Shown here: one piece after another, positions 6,167 to 15,022 of the stretch
Layout: the number at the start of each line of letters is the position of its first letter
Numbering within the stretch: the first letter of the stretch is position 1
Source: Petralouisia muris
GTDB taxonomy: Bacteria; Bacillota; Clostridia; Lachnospirales; Lachnospiraceae
Reading direction: 5' to 3'
Assembly: GCF_004793545.1 (NCBI RefSeq)
Contig: NZ_SRYA01000054.1
Location: 1 to 32,515, forward strand
Length of the DNA stretch: 32,515 nucleotides
Notes under the pieces: generated by a model
Databases searched by the model: none
Told to the model about the DNA's origin: nothing
What the model saw: the letters and a program-made list of their open reading frames with translations, nothing else
Made by a program: the position numbers and the translations under genes

Positions 6167-8821
6167 CTATCGCTCTACAATCGCCTTGCGTACCAAATCC
6201 ACTGGAATCATGGTCACGGCAAGCAGCACTACGGCTGCCCAGCCCACAATTCCAAAAGGCACACAGCTGAACATGTTTCCAATCCAGGTGAACGCTGTAA
6301 AGGGCACAAGGGCCGCATTCACAATTAACGCCTGCACCAGAATAATCGTAAAGAACACCTTCAGGAACCCGGGATTCTCATTTAATCCCTTAAAAATGCC
6401 AAATTTATCATCCCTGACATTAAATCCGTTAAACAGGGCGCTTACAATAAACAGCACAAAATAGCCAGTCAGATGCTGCTCCTCTGTCTCAAACAAATTC
6501 TGGAAGAAAGGAAGCTTCAGGTACAGGAAACTGATCAGCACAAGCCAGGCCCCCATGGTGATAATCTGAGCCATCATCTTTCTGCTTACAATGCTCTCAT
6601 CCCTTCTTCGGGGCTTCTCATCCATATACTTCTTAAGAGCCGGCTCATTGCCAAGCATAATTGCCCCCAGGCCGTCCATAACCAGATTGACAAACAATAA
6701 ATGGGTTACCTTTAACGGCTCCTCCACGCCGAAGAACGGCGCAATGGCGCTTACCACCACTGCCGCAACATTTATCACAAGCTGGAACTTGCAGAATTTC
6801 AGGATATTATGGTAAATCGTCCTGCCATACCAGATGGCGTCCTTGATGGATTTAAAGTTGTCATCCAAAATTACAATTTTACCTGCTTCTTTGGCTGCTT
6901 CCGTACCGCTTCCCATGGCAAAGCCAACGTCAGCCCGTTTCAACGCCGGAGAATCGTTGACCCCGTCTCCTGTCATGCCAACCACCAGGTTCATTTCCTG
7001 ACAGAGCCGCACCATTCGGGATTTGTCCGTAGGCAGCGCTCTTGCAATCACCCGGATATTGGGAATAATTTTCTTCACCTCATCATCTGACATTTCATTT
7101 AACTGAGCAGAGGAAAGCGCCCGGTCAGAGTCATTTTTCAAAAGCCCTGCATCCCTGGCAATGGCAACTGCCGTCTCCAGCCTGTCTCCGGTAATCATAA
7201 CCACCTGAATTCCGGCGTTCTGCACCTCTTCAATGGCTTCCCTCGCCTCGGGCCTGACATCATCCCGAATGCCCACCAGGCCGATAATCACAATATCCTC
7301 GTTAATTTTATTTTCCACAAGTTCTTTTTCCGAATATCCGAAAGCCAATACCCGCATTGCCTTTTCGGCCAAATCATCAATTTTTTTATCTAATGCAGAC
7401 TTGTCAATGTCACGGATTTCCCCGTTTCCGTCCAGATACTTTACTGCTGAAGCCAGCAGCCGCTCCGGGGCGCCTTTATAAAAGGTTTTCCCCTCTCTGT
7501 CAATTCTTGCCTGGCTGAACTTATTGGTGGAATTAAATCCCTGGGCTCTTGATACCACACAGCTTTTATCCGCTTCCAGAGTACGGAAGGTTTCTTCCCC
7601 GATAAATTTCATCAATGCCTGATCTGTAGCGTTTCCGCCGATGACCCGGTGTTCCCCGTCAAACATGGACTGGGTATTTTTCCCGATTGCCAAATCCAGC
7701 AGTCTTTTCACATTCCCGTGACCGCCCAGTTCCGGAATCGGAATGGAAGCGCCGTCTGCCGTGAAGAAATCCACCACTTCCAGCATTCCTTTGGTGATGG
7801 TTCCAGTTTTATCACTGAATAAAATATTCAGGGAGCCTGCCGTTTCAATACCTTCGGCCTTTCTCACCAATACGTTATGATCCAGCATCTTGCTGGTGTT
7901 CTGCATCAGCACCAGGGAAATCATAAGAGGAAGTCCCTCCGGCACAGCACAGACAATGATAACCACCGCCAGAGAAACGGCATTTACAATATCTTTTATC
8001 ACCTGCTCAAACCCGATGGAAAAATACTCGGACACGCCGCCTGCCGACACAATAAAGTATAAAAAATACAATACTGCAATCACAATGGCTCCGATATAGC
8101 CAAAGGTGGAAATCTGCTTTGCCAGCTTTGCCAGCTTCACCTTCAGAGGAGAGTCCGGCTCATCCTCCTGCATTTCCTCCGCCATCTTGCCCATCATTGT
8201 TTTTAAGCCTACTCTCCTTACATCCAGGACGCCTTCTCCGTCAAAAACCACCGCTCCCCGGAACAAGGAGTAGGAATCTACAAAGGTATCCCCTGTGATA
8301 TCCTCGACAAGAGAGGTTTCCGGTGAAGTTTCTTTCTTTTTACACTCCTCCGCCTCTCCGTTCAATGCAGAGTTATCCACGCTTAAAGCGCCGGAAACAA
8401 GGATTCCGTCTGCGGGAATTTTATCCCCTGACTGGAGGAGCACTTTATCTCCAACCACAACATCATCCACGTCAATCACGGTAACCATATTATTCCGGTG
8501 AACCTTGCACTGGTCCTTTTTGGTACTGTCTTTCAGCTCCCGGTACTTGGTATCGCTGGCAACGCCTGTCTTTGCCGATACAAACGCCACAATCAAAACT
8601 GCCACAATCGTGCCCAGCGGTTCATAAATCTCTGCATATCCAAAGAAAAACATCACAATCATAAGAACTGCTATGGCAAGCAGTATCTTAATCATGGGGT
8701 CTCCAAAAGTTTCCTTGAATTCCTCCCAAAAGGTGGTAGGTTCTGAATCCGGAATCTCATTTGAGCCGTATTTCCCTCTGGAAAGCTCTACTTCTTTGTC
8801 TGTAAGTCCCTGAAATTTCAT
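6167..8821 (-). CDS. P-type Ca2+-transporting ATPase, PMCA/SERCA type
   Basis: An 884-residue P2-type ATPase that would pump Ca2+ out of the cytoplasm using ATP. Features in order: the cation ATPase N-terminal domain; helices M1-M2; the NGE motif of the actuator domain near 154; helix M4 with PEGLP at 294-298; the phosphorylation motif DKTGT with D337; KGAPE in the nucleotide domain; TGDR and TGDGVNDSPALK in the phosphorylation domain; then M5-M10, with the M6 segment NLVMDGLGA carrying a likely Ca2+ ligand. Full length, with AAGGAG before the ATG. It lies in the Ter operon downstream of three TerD genes. TerD proteins bind Ca2+, so a role in the same calcium-linked response is a reasonable inference. 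Manganese or another ion cannot be excluded. Confidence 0.93.
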   Translation of the reverse strand: MKFQGLTDKEVELSRGKYGSNEIPDSEPTTFWEEFKETFGDPMIKILLAIAVLMIVMFFFGYAEIYEPLGTIVAVLIVAFVSAKTGVASDTKYRELKDSTKKDQCKVHRNNMVTVIDVDDVVVGDKVLLQSGDKIPADGILVSGALSVDNSALNGEAEECKKKETSPETSLVEDITGDTFVDSYSLFRGAVVFDGEGVLDVRRVGLKTMMGKMAEEMQEDEPDSPLKVKLAKLAKQISTFGYIGAIVIAVLYFLYFIVSAGGVSEYFSIGFEQVIKDIVNAVSLAVVIIVCAVPEGLPLMISLVLMQNTSKMLDHNVLVRKAEGIETAGSLNILFSDKTGTITKGMLEVVDFFTADGASIPIPELGGHGNVKRLLDLAIGKNTQSMFDGEHRVIGGNATDQALMKFIGEETFRTLEADKSCVVSRAQGFNSTNKFSQARIDREGKTFYKGAPERLLASAVKYLDGNGEIRDIDKSALDKKIDDLAEKAMRVLAFGYSEKELVENKINEDIVIIGLVGIRDDVRPEAREAIEEVQNAGIQVVMITGDRLETAVAIARDAGLLKNDSDRALSSAQLNEMSDDEVKKIIPNIRVIARALPTDKSRMVRLCQEMNLVVGMTGDGVNDSPALKRADVGFAMGSGTEAAKEAGKIVILDDNFKSIKDAIWYGRTIYHNILKFCKFQLVINVAAVVVSAIAPFFGVEEPLKVTHLLFVNLVMDGLGAIMLGNEPALKKYMDEKPRRRDESIVSRKMMAQIITMGAWLVLISFLYLKLPFFQNLFETEEQHLTGYFVLFIVSALFNGFNVRDDKFGIFKGLNENPGFLKVFFTIILVQALIVNAALVPFTAFTWIGNMFSCVPFGIVGWAAVVLLAVTMIPVDLVRKAIVER

Positions 8822-8843
8822 TCTATGTCTCCTTAATATAGAT

Positions 8844-8956
8844 CTGTCCGCCAGTCTTTCTGCGGCCCATATTATTTTCTCCGCAATTCTTTCTGCGGCT
8901 CTTATTATTTTCTCCGCAATTCTTTCTGCGGCCCATATTATCTTTGTCCGCCAGTC
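8844..8956 (-). repeat. 33-base tandem repeat, 3.4 copies, each able to form a small hairpin
   Basis: Three full imperfect copies (8844-8876, 8877-8909, 8910-8942) and about 14 bases of a fourth lie between the divergent terD and the Ca2+ ATPase gene. Copies 2 and 3 differ at only a few positions. Each of these has CCGCA and TGCGG arms around an 8-base loop, so the transcript would carry a row of small hairpins. The region has no coding sense and lies within the operon. Confidence 0.85.
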
Positions 8957-8969
8957 CGGTTATGGCATT

Positions 8970-9560
8970 TTATACATATCTGTTGGCCAGTTCCCCGACA
9001 CTTCTGTCATTGGTTCCCTGTCCAATGGCGTTGAACTTCCATTCCCCGTTGTATCGGTATACTTCTCCGAAAATCATGGCTGTCATGCCGGAATAATCCT
9101 CTGTCAGGTTATATTTGCACATTTCATTGTTATTTCTGCCGTCCACCAAGCGGATAAATGCATTCTGAATCATTCCGAAATGCTGTCTTCTCTCCACCGC
9201 CTGATAAATATTTACCACAATCACAATTCTATCATACTGAGCTGGAATCATAGACAAGTCCACTGCAATCTGTTCGTCATCCCCGTCCCCGGCGCCAGTC
9301 AGGTTATCCCCCATATGCAAAACGGCGCCGGAATCATGACGCAGATTTCCGAAAAATACCAAATCCTCTTTTCTTCTTACCTTGCCGTCGCTTAACAGCA
9401 ACGCAGAAGCATCACAGTCAATTTCCTGAGGCTTGGGTGCAAAAAGCCCCCGTTTCTTTCGCTGCACTTCATCCCATCCCAGACCAATCATGATTTTAGA
9501 CAATCCTGCATTATCTTTAGACAAATTGACCTTCTGCCCTTTTTGTAAACTAATTGACAT
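8970..9560 (-). CDS. TerD family protein, divergent (YceC-like) paralogue
   Basis: A 196-residue TerD domain protein, third of three in a row. It keeps the N-terminal LxKGQKVxLxK start, the GLGWD turn, the second calcium motif [14 protein letters not shown] and the [10 protein letters not shown] ending. It differs from its neighbours in the first calcium motif: where they have DFDLD, it has a basic insertion (EVQRKKRGLFAPKPQ) and then EIDCDA. This resembles the YceC-type member of the Bacillus yceCDE cluster. TerD proteins bind Ca2+ and are thought to act at the inner face of the membrane during envelope or chemical stress. GGAGG precedes the ATG. The 27-base gap to the previous terD stop at 9588-9654 is larger than elsewhere, about 95 bases, and holds nothing clear. 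Confidence 0.92.
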   Translation of the reverse strand: MSISLQKGQKVNLSKDNAGLSKIMIGLGWDEVQRKKRGLFAPKPQEIDCDASALLLSDGKVRRKEDLVFFGNLRHDSGAVLHMGDNLTGAGDGDDEQIAVDLSMIPAQYDRIVIVVNIYQAVERRQHFGMIQNAFIRLVDGRNNNEMCKYNLTEDYSGMTAMIFGEVYRYNGEWKFNAIGQGTNDRSVGELANRYV

Positions 9561-9654
9561 TTTTTTCCTCCTTCACATGGATGAATGCTAAAGGAACAGC
9601 CGTCCAGTTTGCTTTAGCATCCATCCATTCTGATATCCATATTCCTGCCAATGG

Positions 9655-10236
9655 CTACTCAACCTCCACGCCGTAATTCGCGCATAAAGCCGCCAATCCG
9701 CCTTGATAGCCGCTTCCGATGGCATTAAATTTCCATTCACTGCCATTTTTGTATAATTCGCCGAACACTGCGGCCGTTTCAATGGAGAAATCTTCTCCCA
9801 AATCATAACGCAGCAATTCTTCTCCCGTATCCTCTTTATAGATGCGGATGAATGCATTATTCACCTGGCCGAAGTTCTGCCGCCGCTGCTCAGACTCATA
9901 AATGGTAACCGTAAAGGCTATCTTGGTAATATTCGCCGGAACCATGGACAAATCCACTCGGATCTGTTCATCGTCCCCATCTCCTGCGCCGGTTCGGTTA
10001 TCACCCATATGCTGCGCACATCCGGAAGGATGCTGCAAGTTTCCATAAAATACAAAATCCTCTGACTTTGAAACTTTCCCTGCATCTGTCAGCAAAAACG
10101 CCGCCGTATCCAGATCGAAATCTCCTCCGGTATCAAATGCATTTATGTCCCATCCCAATCCCACAACAATTTTAGACAATCCCGGATTGTCTTTGGTAAG
10201 ACTTACCTTCTGGCCTTTCTGCAAATTTATTGGCAT
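9655..10236 (-). CDS. terD: TerD family calcium-binding stress protein (second copy)
   Basis: A canonical 193-residue TerD protein. The two calcium-binding motifs are intact: DFDLD near residues 39-43 and [14 protein letters not shown] near 78-91. The central [15 protein letters not shown] and the C-terminal [17 protein letters not shown] segments are typical. It is about as long as its upstream paralogue and clearly a tandem duplicate. The start follows AAGGAGG, and the gap to the upstream terD is 22 bases. TerD-type proteins confer tolerance to tellurite, phage or envelope stress in other bacteria, though the molecular activity is not settled; the calcium binding is established for family members. 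Confidence 0.95.
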   Translation of the reverse strand: MPINLQKGQKVSLTKDNPGLSKIVVGLGWDINAFDTGGDFDLDTAAFLLTDAGKVSKSEDFVFYGNLQHPSGCAQHMGDNRTGAGDGDDEQIRVDLSMVPANITKIAFTVTIYESEQRRQNFGQVNNAFIRIYKEDTGEELLRYDLGEDFSIETAAVFGELYKNGSEWKFNAIGSGYQGGLAALCANYGVEVE

Positions 10237-10258
10237 ATCTTTATTTCCTCCTTAAAAA

Positions 10259-10840
10259 TTAAGCAACTTCTATTCCATAATGCCCACACAAGGCTGCAAG
10301 TCCTCCCTGGAACCCGCTTCCAATGGCATTAAATTTCCATTCACCGTTATGGCGGTACAATTCTCCCACCACTACAGCGGTTTCAATGGAGAAATCTTCT
10401 CCCAGATCATAACGGATCAGCTCCTGCCCCGTGGTCTCATCTACAATCCGGATAAAGGAATTGGACACCTGACCGAAATTCTGCCGTCTTACATCAGAAT
10501 CATAAATTGTCACCGTAAATGCAACCTTCTCCACATTGGCCGGGATCATGGCAAGGTCAATCTGAATCTGTTCGTCATCTCCTTCTCCCTCCCCGGTCAG
10601 GTTATCGCCCATATGTTTGACAGCGCCGCTGCTGTGCTCCAGATTCCCATAGAAAATAAATTCTTTTTCTGTGGGGCATTTTCCATTCTGTCCCAGCATA
10701 AACGCTGCCGCATCCAGATCGAAATCTGCGCCGGAATCAAATGCATTCACATCCCACCCCAATCCTACCATAATTTTTTTCAGACCAGGATTTCCTTTTG
10801 TTAAATCAACCTTCTGTCCCTTTGATAAATTAATTGGCAT
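10259..10840 (-). CDS. terD: TerD family calcium-binding stress protein (first copy)
   Basis: A canonical 193-residue TerD protein with both calcium motifs: DFDLD at 39-43 and [14 protein letters not shown] at about 78-91. The ending [23 protein letters not shown] is the family signature. It starts 30 bases after telA, with AAAGGAGG in front of the ATG, so it is part of the same transcript. Of the three copies this one is closest to the family consensus. Confidence 0.95.
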   Translation of the reverse strand: MPINLSKGQKVDLTKGNPGLKKIMVGLGWDVNAFDSGADFDLDAAAFMLGQNGKCPTEKEFIFYGNLEHSSGAVKHMGDNLTGEGEGDDEQIQIDLAMIPANVEKVAFTVTIYDSDVRRQNFGQVSNSFIRIVDETTGQELIRYDLGEDFSIETAVVVGELYRHNGEWKFNAIGSGFQGGLAALCGHYGIEVA

Positions 10841-10869
10841 ACTTCATATCCTCCTTTATTCTGTAACTT

Positions 10870-12024
10870 CTAATACTTTTTGTCTGGCATATGGTACATT
10901 CTGTTAAACTCTGTTTTAATATTTTCAAGTCTAGCCTGATCCTGTATGCGCTGCTGCCTTGCATTCTGCTGAATCTGCTTCGTCTCATCAATACCGTTTA
11001 CAATCGTTCTCCAGGTAGTTTCCAGAGTTTCAATCTTAATGGAGCTGCCGGAAGCAAGCTGGGCGGTCATTTTAGACTGTTCCACCGTATTTCTTGCGTT
11101 CTTCAAAAGCATCTCGTTGGTCTTTTCATCCAAGGCAGACATGGCTTCCGCCTGAATCTTCTGTCTCTTTAACATAATAGCCTGTGCCAATGCCTGTTTA
11201 AAGACCGGAAGCGTAATAATAAATGCAGAATTAATTTTTCTCACCAGATTCATATTGCTGAATTCCATGGTTTTAATCATAGGAATCGACTGCATTGCCA
11301 CGCTTTCCGCCGTCCGCAGATCCTGGGTTCTCTGCTCTAACATCATCAATGCCTGCTGAAGGCTCTGAATTTCAAACTGAATGGAATTATCTCCGGTTGC
11401 ATCCAAATCCGCCTGCCTCTGGGCAATATATGCCTCCAGTTCCCGGCACCCCTGTTCCCCGGCAAGAATATACTTTACCAAATCATGATAATAATTTACA
11501 TTGGCTTCAAACATCTGCTCCAGCTTACGATTGGACTGCTTGATTTCCGACTCATATTGTTTCAGCTGCACATAAATCTTATCTACCTCTTCTCCCATAG
11601 TATGGTACTTGGCAAGAATTTTATCCAACTGTTTCCTGAGATTTCCAAACATCTTCCCAAAGAGTCCCGGATTCTCCTTTAATTCCTCCACATCAAATTT
11701 AGACATCACCTTTGCCAGAGTATTCAGCATTTCGCTGGAATCGTCAAGCTGTGACATATTCATGCTGTTTAATACCACATCGGAAGCCTTAGAAATCTCT
11801 TCCGCCGCCTCAGCTCCGAAGGACACAATGGTCTCTAAGTTGTGAACCTCAATAGTGCTGACCAAATTATCCACCTCTGCCGAATTAGTCAGCGTGTCAT
11901 TCATCTGCTGCCTGTCGGCAACAATGTCGTACTGCTGCACCACCTCAATTTCATTCTTGGGTTCCGGCACCGCCTGCTGCTGCGGCTGCACCGCTGTTTT
12001 GCTAAAATCAAGTCCCATATGCAT
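10870..12024 (-). CDS. telA: TelA / toxic anion resistance protein (YceH-like)
   Basis: A 384-residue, almost wholly helical protein of the TelA family (toxic anion resistance, KlaA/YceH). It carries the characteristic central part ENPGLFGKMFGNLRKQLDKILAKYHTMGEEVDKIYVQL and the late segment NLVRKINSAFIITLPVFKQALAQAIMLKRQK. The N-terminal 25 residues are Gln/Pro-rich. It is cytosolic, with no signal peptide; long coiled-coil stretches suggest oligomers. In Bacillus the homologue YceH is in the yceCDEFGH stress operon. The ATG at 12024 overlaps the yceG stop by one base (TGATG), so the two are translationally coupled; a TTG one codon earlier is the only alternative. It leads directly into the three terD genes. 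Confidence 0.94.
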   Translation of the reverse strand: MHMGLDFSKTAVQPQQQAVPEPKNEIEVVQQYDIVADRQQMNDTLTNSAEVDNLVSTIEVHNLETIVSFGAEAAEEISKASDVVLNSMNMSQLDDSSEMLNTLAKVMSKFDVEELKENPGLFGKMFGNLRKQLDKILAKYHTMGEEVDKIYVQLKQYESEIKQSNRKLEQMFEANVNYYHDLVKYILAGEQGCRELEAYIAQRQADLDATGDNSIQFEIQSLQQALMMLEQRTQDLRTAESVAMQSIPMIKTMEFSNMNLVRKINSAFIITLPVFKQALAQAIMLKRQKIQAEAMSALDEKTNEMLLKNARNTVEQSKMTAQLASGSSIKIETLETTWRTIVNGIDETKQIQQNARQQRIQDQARLENIKTEFNRMYHMPDKKY

Positions 12025-14297
12025 CAACTACCTCTCTTAAATATTTTATCGCGCCATGACTGACGTGCATTAGATGGAATCCTGCCAAAATCCGGTACCT
12101 GCAAATCATACATATACTCGCCAATCTGGTGTTCTTCCATTAATTTCTTATTCAGATATTTCTCGATACTCTGATATCCAGTAGGCACCAAAAACAACAC
12201 ATCAAAGCCTGCCAGATTTAAAAAAGATACCAGAATAGAATCCTCCAGCGTTATCATTGCCTCTGTAGTATTAATATAAAGAAACTTCGGGTTCCTTTTC
12301 GTAAAATCAAACTTCTGTATCATCCTTAAAATTTCTTTTTTCAGGTTCAGGACCACTGCAATGATCGTGTATTCCATCCCATTTTCAAATGTCCCTTTGA
12401 TAATCCTCTGCTCGATCAAAAGCTGCAGCTTATCCAGAATATGTTCCTGAATCTCCTCCCGGAGAAATCCATAGGGATAACCGGAATGGCCTTTGATTTT
12501 CGCCCGCTGCAGCTTTCCATTTTTAAAAAACTCCGTCACATAAGGCTTGATGGGGTTGGGTTCCGCAGAACTGATATAGGGAACCTTCCCAGACACCACA
12601 GTATCACCGGTCACAAGCCTCTTTATGCCGCTCCAGTATTCAGATATCCCCAGCTTCACGCCAGAAATCTTGGCATAAATCACCGGAAGATTCACAACCT
12701 CATCCACCGTACTGAAATTGGGCCGGTACTTCAGCTCCTGATCCCAGAGAAGCTCAATTTCCTCATACATGGTCTGCAGCGTCACGGCATTGGCTTTCCC
12801 ATACTGACGGTTTCGGTACAGGCCGGAATCCTGATACATGATCGTATCCAGCTCCCGCTCTGCATGGTAAGCCGCTGTTCCCATCCGTATTCCGGAATTA
12901 TCCTGGGGGAACCTGTCCACCGTCAGGGATTCCGGATAATTCACCTCATAGAGCAGCGAATCCTCCAGACAGCATCTCCGATTCAAATCAGGAGCTAAAA
13001 TCAGCACATCCACCGGCAGCCTTGCCAGAACCTTCAGAAACATTCCTTCATTTTCTGTTTTGCACCCGCCCAGATAAATAAAACAGCCGATTTCCGGGAT
13101 TTTCCACTGATAAAAAAGTTCTGACTGGTACCGTTTCAGCCAGCAAATCAGATAGACCGCCTTGTTGGTCAGTTTATTCAGATTCATTCCCGGATGCTTT
13201 GCTTCTTCCAGCATAATATCCAGAAACGCTTTATACATTAACCTTTGTAATTCCGGGTTTGCTGCATATTTCAGATTGTTCGCCGCCAAATCTGCAAGCA
13301 TCTGGTTCTGCCCGGCATAATTTTTACGAACCACGCCGCTGATTTCTTCCATCGTAGGCTTCGGAATCTCCTGGTCTGCAATTACCAGTTTCCGGCCGCT
13401 GTTTTTCAGTTCCAATTGAAACTGGAACAATTCATTTAAATAAGTCAGCTTATCCTCCACACCGTTGATTCTAATAAAACAGTTATAAAAAAGCCCAGGG
13501 TTGCTTCCCCTGCTTCGAAGCTCCGTTTTGATATCCGTAAGCCCCTTTCCCTGAATCCAGGCATTGGTGCAGTTCAGCAGACCTGGCGCCGGCCCATAGA
13601 GACGTTCCTTATCCTGCTCCCGTCTCACTTCCTCCCGCAACCCTTTCAGAGAAAAATCCTTTGGAAAAGCCGTCATATTTTCCCCATTCCAGGCAAAGGA
13701 AAGTTCAGAAGTTACATCCAGTTTTAAATAATTCTCATCTCCATGATACTGCAAAAGCACAATATCACAGCCTGCACGGGACAGAACGGCCATCAATTTT
13801 AATTCATAATTGCTGATTTCGCCTTCATACAAAATCTTGGGGATATGATGTTCTTCAAGCTGATTCACCACACGCTCAAATTTATAGTAAAGCCAGCACA
13901 TGAACTTAATGTAGGCGTTTTTCATCATGTTCTCATTCTTACCTGCCCTGCGCATCCCATCCAGAGTATCATAAATGGCCAAAGACACCTGCTCCCTCTG
14001 ATAATCCTTCATTCGCGGCAGCCATTTTTTCAGACTGGCCAAAAGGAAGCCCGTACTCATCTGGAAATCCATTCCCATAATCTCCCCGTAATAGTCCAGC
14101 TGTTTTTCCTCCGGATTGGGAATCCTTCCCTCAATCACAACGCCGGAGGTTCTGGCTGCATCATAATATTTCCGGATAAATCCATGGATCTCCTGATTAT
14201 ATCCACAAATCCGGTAAAAAAACACCCCTGATTCCCTCCGGCCTTCCGGCTCTAAAAAATATTCATCTAAACTCTGAAGCTTCCTGTGTTTCAACAT
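12024..14297 (-). CDS. yceG: YceG-type 'biosynthetic module' protein
   Basis: A 757-residue protein of the YceG_bac family, described by comparative genomics as a putative component of the Ter biosynthetic module; its activity is not known. It looks internally duplicated: the stretch NAYIKFMCWLYYKF...AGCDIVLLQYHGDENYLKLD in the first third is echoed near the C-terminus by PKFLYINTTEAMITLEDSILVSFLNLAGFDVLFLVPTGYQSIEKYL. The upstream protease has a third version of this unit at its N-terminus. There are no membrane segments. The ATG at 14297 is chosen because GAAGGTG precedes it by about 9 bases; TTG and GTG codons further upstream lack a site. It lies 17 bases after the rhomboid gene and overlaps telA. 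Confidence 0.9.
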   Translation of the reverse strand: MLKHRKLQSLDEYFLEPEGRRESGVFFYRICGYNQEIHGFIRKYYDAARTSGVVIEGRIPNPEEKQLDYYGEIMGMDFQMSTGFLLASLKKWLPRMKDYQREQVSLAIYDTLDGMRRAGKNENMMKNAYIKFMCWLYYKFERVVNQLEEHHIPKILYEGEISNYELKLMAVLSRAGCDIVLLQYHGDENYLKLDVTSELSFAWNGENMTAFPKDFSLKGLREEVRREQDKERLYGPAPGLLNCTNAWIQGKGLTDIKTELRSRGSNPGLFYNCFIRINGVEDKLTYLNELFQFQLELKNSGRKLVIADQEIPKPTMEEISGVVRKNYAGQNQMLADLAANNLKYAANPELQRLMYKAFLDIMLEEAKHPGMNLNKLTNKAVYLICWLKRYQSELFYQWKIPEIGCFIYLGGCKTENEGMFLKVLARLPVDVLILAPDLNRRCCLEDSLLYEVNYPESLTVDRFPQDNSGIRMGTAAYHAERELDTIMYQDSGLYRNRQYGKANAVTLQTMYEEIELLWDQELKYRPNFSTVDEVVNLPVIYAKISGVKLGISEYWSGIKRLVTGDTVVSGKVPYISSAEPNPIKPYVTEFFKNGKLQRAKIKGHSGYPYGFLREEIQEHILDKLQLLIEQRIIKGTFENGMEYTIIAVVLNLKKEILRMIQKFDFTKRNPKFLYINTTEAMITLEDSILVSFLNLAGFDVLFLVPTGYQSIEKYLNKKLMEEHQIGEYMYDLQVPDFGRIPSNARQSWRDKIFKRGS

Positions 14298-14314
14298 ATA
14301 TCTGCAATTCACCT

Positions 14315-14902
14315 TCAATATCTGTTCATCTTGTTCTTGTTCATCACATAGCCAAGAGCTGCTCCTACCATTCCGCCCAGAATATGGGTCAGATTGGATA
14401 CGTTATTCTGTACAAAAATTCCCTCATACACCTGCTGTCCGATATAAATCACCGCCACTAAAATAAAAGTCAGAGGAATCTCCCCTTCCTTCACGCAGGT
14501 AAAGGAGGACAAAAGAATCATTGCAAATACCACGCCGCTGGCTCCCAAAAGCATCACTCTCGGGAAAAAAATAAAATGCACCACGCCAGTTGTCAGCGCT
14601 GTTGCCAGAACCACAAACAGCATGTTGGCCGAACCGTATTTTTCCTCCAGCAGCGGCCCAACAACCAGAATCAGCGTAATATTTCCAAAAAAATGGCTCC
14701 ACCCTGCATGCCCCAGCACATGCCCGAAAAATCTCACATAAGTCCACAGGCTTAGCAGGGAGGAACGGTATACACTAAAAAATATCTGATTGGTAAAACC
14801 CCGGGTCATGATATTTAATATCATCACAAGAAAACAAAGGATGGTAAAGCTTAAGATTACCGGAGAATTAAAAGATATTTTCAGCTTTCTATTTTCAGAC
14901 AT
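14315..14902 (-). CDS. Rhomboid-family intramembrane serine protease
   Basis: A 195-residue membrane protein with six predicted helices. The rhomboid catalytic features are all visible: the HFFGN motif in helix 2 (oxyanion His/Asn), GASG with the nucleophile serine near residue 122 in helix 4, and the catalytic histidine near 173 in LTHILGG of helix 6. It would cut other membrane proteins within the bilayer. The start is the ATG at 14902, 8 bases after GAGGAA; a TTG two codons earlier is too close to that site. A strong promoter lies at 14932-14960, making this the first gene of the rhomboid-yceG-telA-terD-ATPase-HAD operon. A rhomboid in this position hints at membrane signalling or quality control within the stress response. 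Confidence 0.92.
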   Translation of the reverse strand: MSENRKLKISFNSPVILSFTILCFLVMILNIMTRGFTNQIFFSVYRSSLLSLWTYVRFFGHVLGHAGWSHFFGNITLILVVGPLLEEKYGSANMLFVVLATALTTGVVHFIFFPRVMLLGASGVVFAMILLSSFTCVKEGEIPLTFILVAVIYIGQQVYEGIFVQNNVSNLTHILGGMVGAALGYVMNKNKMNRY

Positions 14903-14931
14903 AAGCAATTCCTCATTTCACATTATGTTTT

Positions 14932-14960
14932 ATTATAAAGTTTTTTACCATTTATTTCAA
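14932..14960 (-). promoter_or_regulatory. Main promoter of the Ter core operon
   Basis: Minus-strand TTGAAA (14955-14960), a 17-base spacer and a perfect TATAAT (14932-14937), with transcription expected near 14925, about 23 bases before the rhomboid ATG. It is a vegetative SigA-type promoter, unlike the stress-sigma promoters reported for the Bacillus yce operon. Confidence 0.75.
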
Positions 14961-15022
14961 TGCATTTTATTTAATTTTCAGATATTTAAGAATTGAGTAT
15001 TTGACAGTAATTCTAGTAATCT

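Noticed and set aside
8844-8956. Repeat block as a CRISPR array
   Set aside because: The copies are directly adjacent, with no unique spacers between them, and no cas gene is present.
10280-10804. 174-residue plus-strand open frame opposite the first terD
   Set aside because: It lies wholly within a strongly conserved terD gene in antisense and resembles no family.
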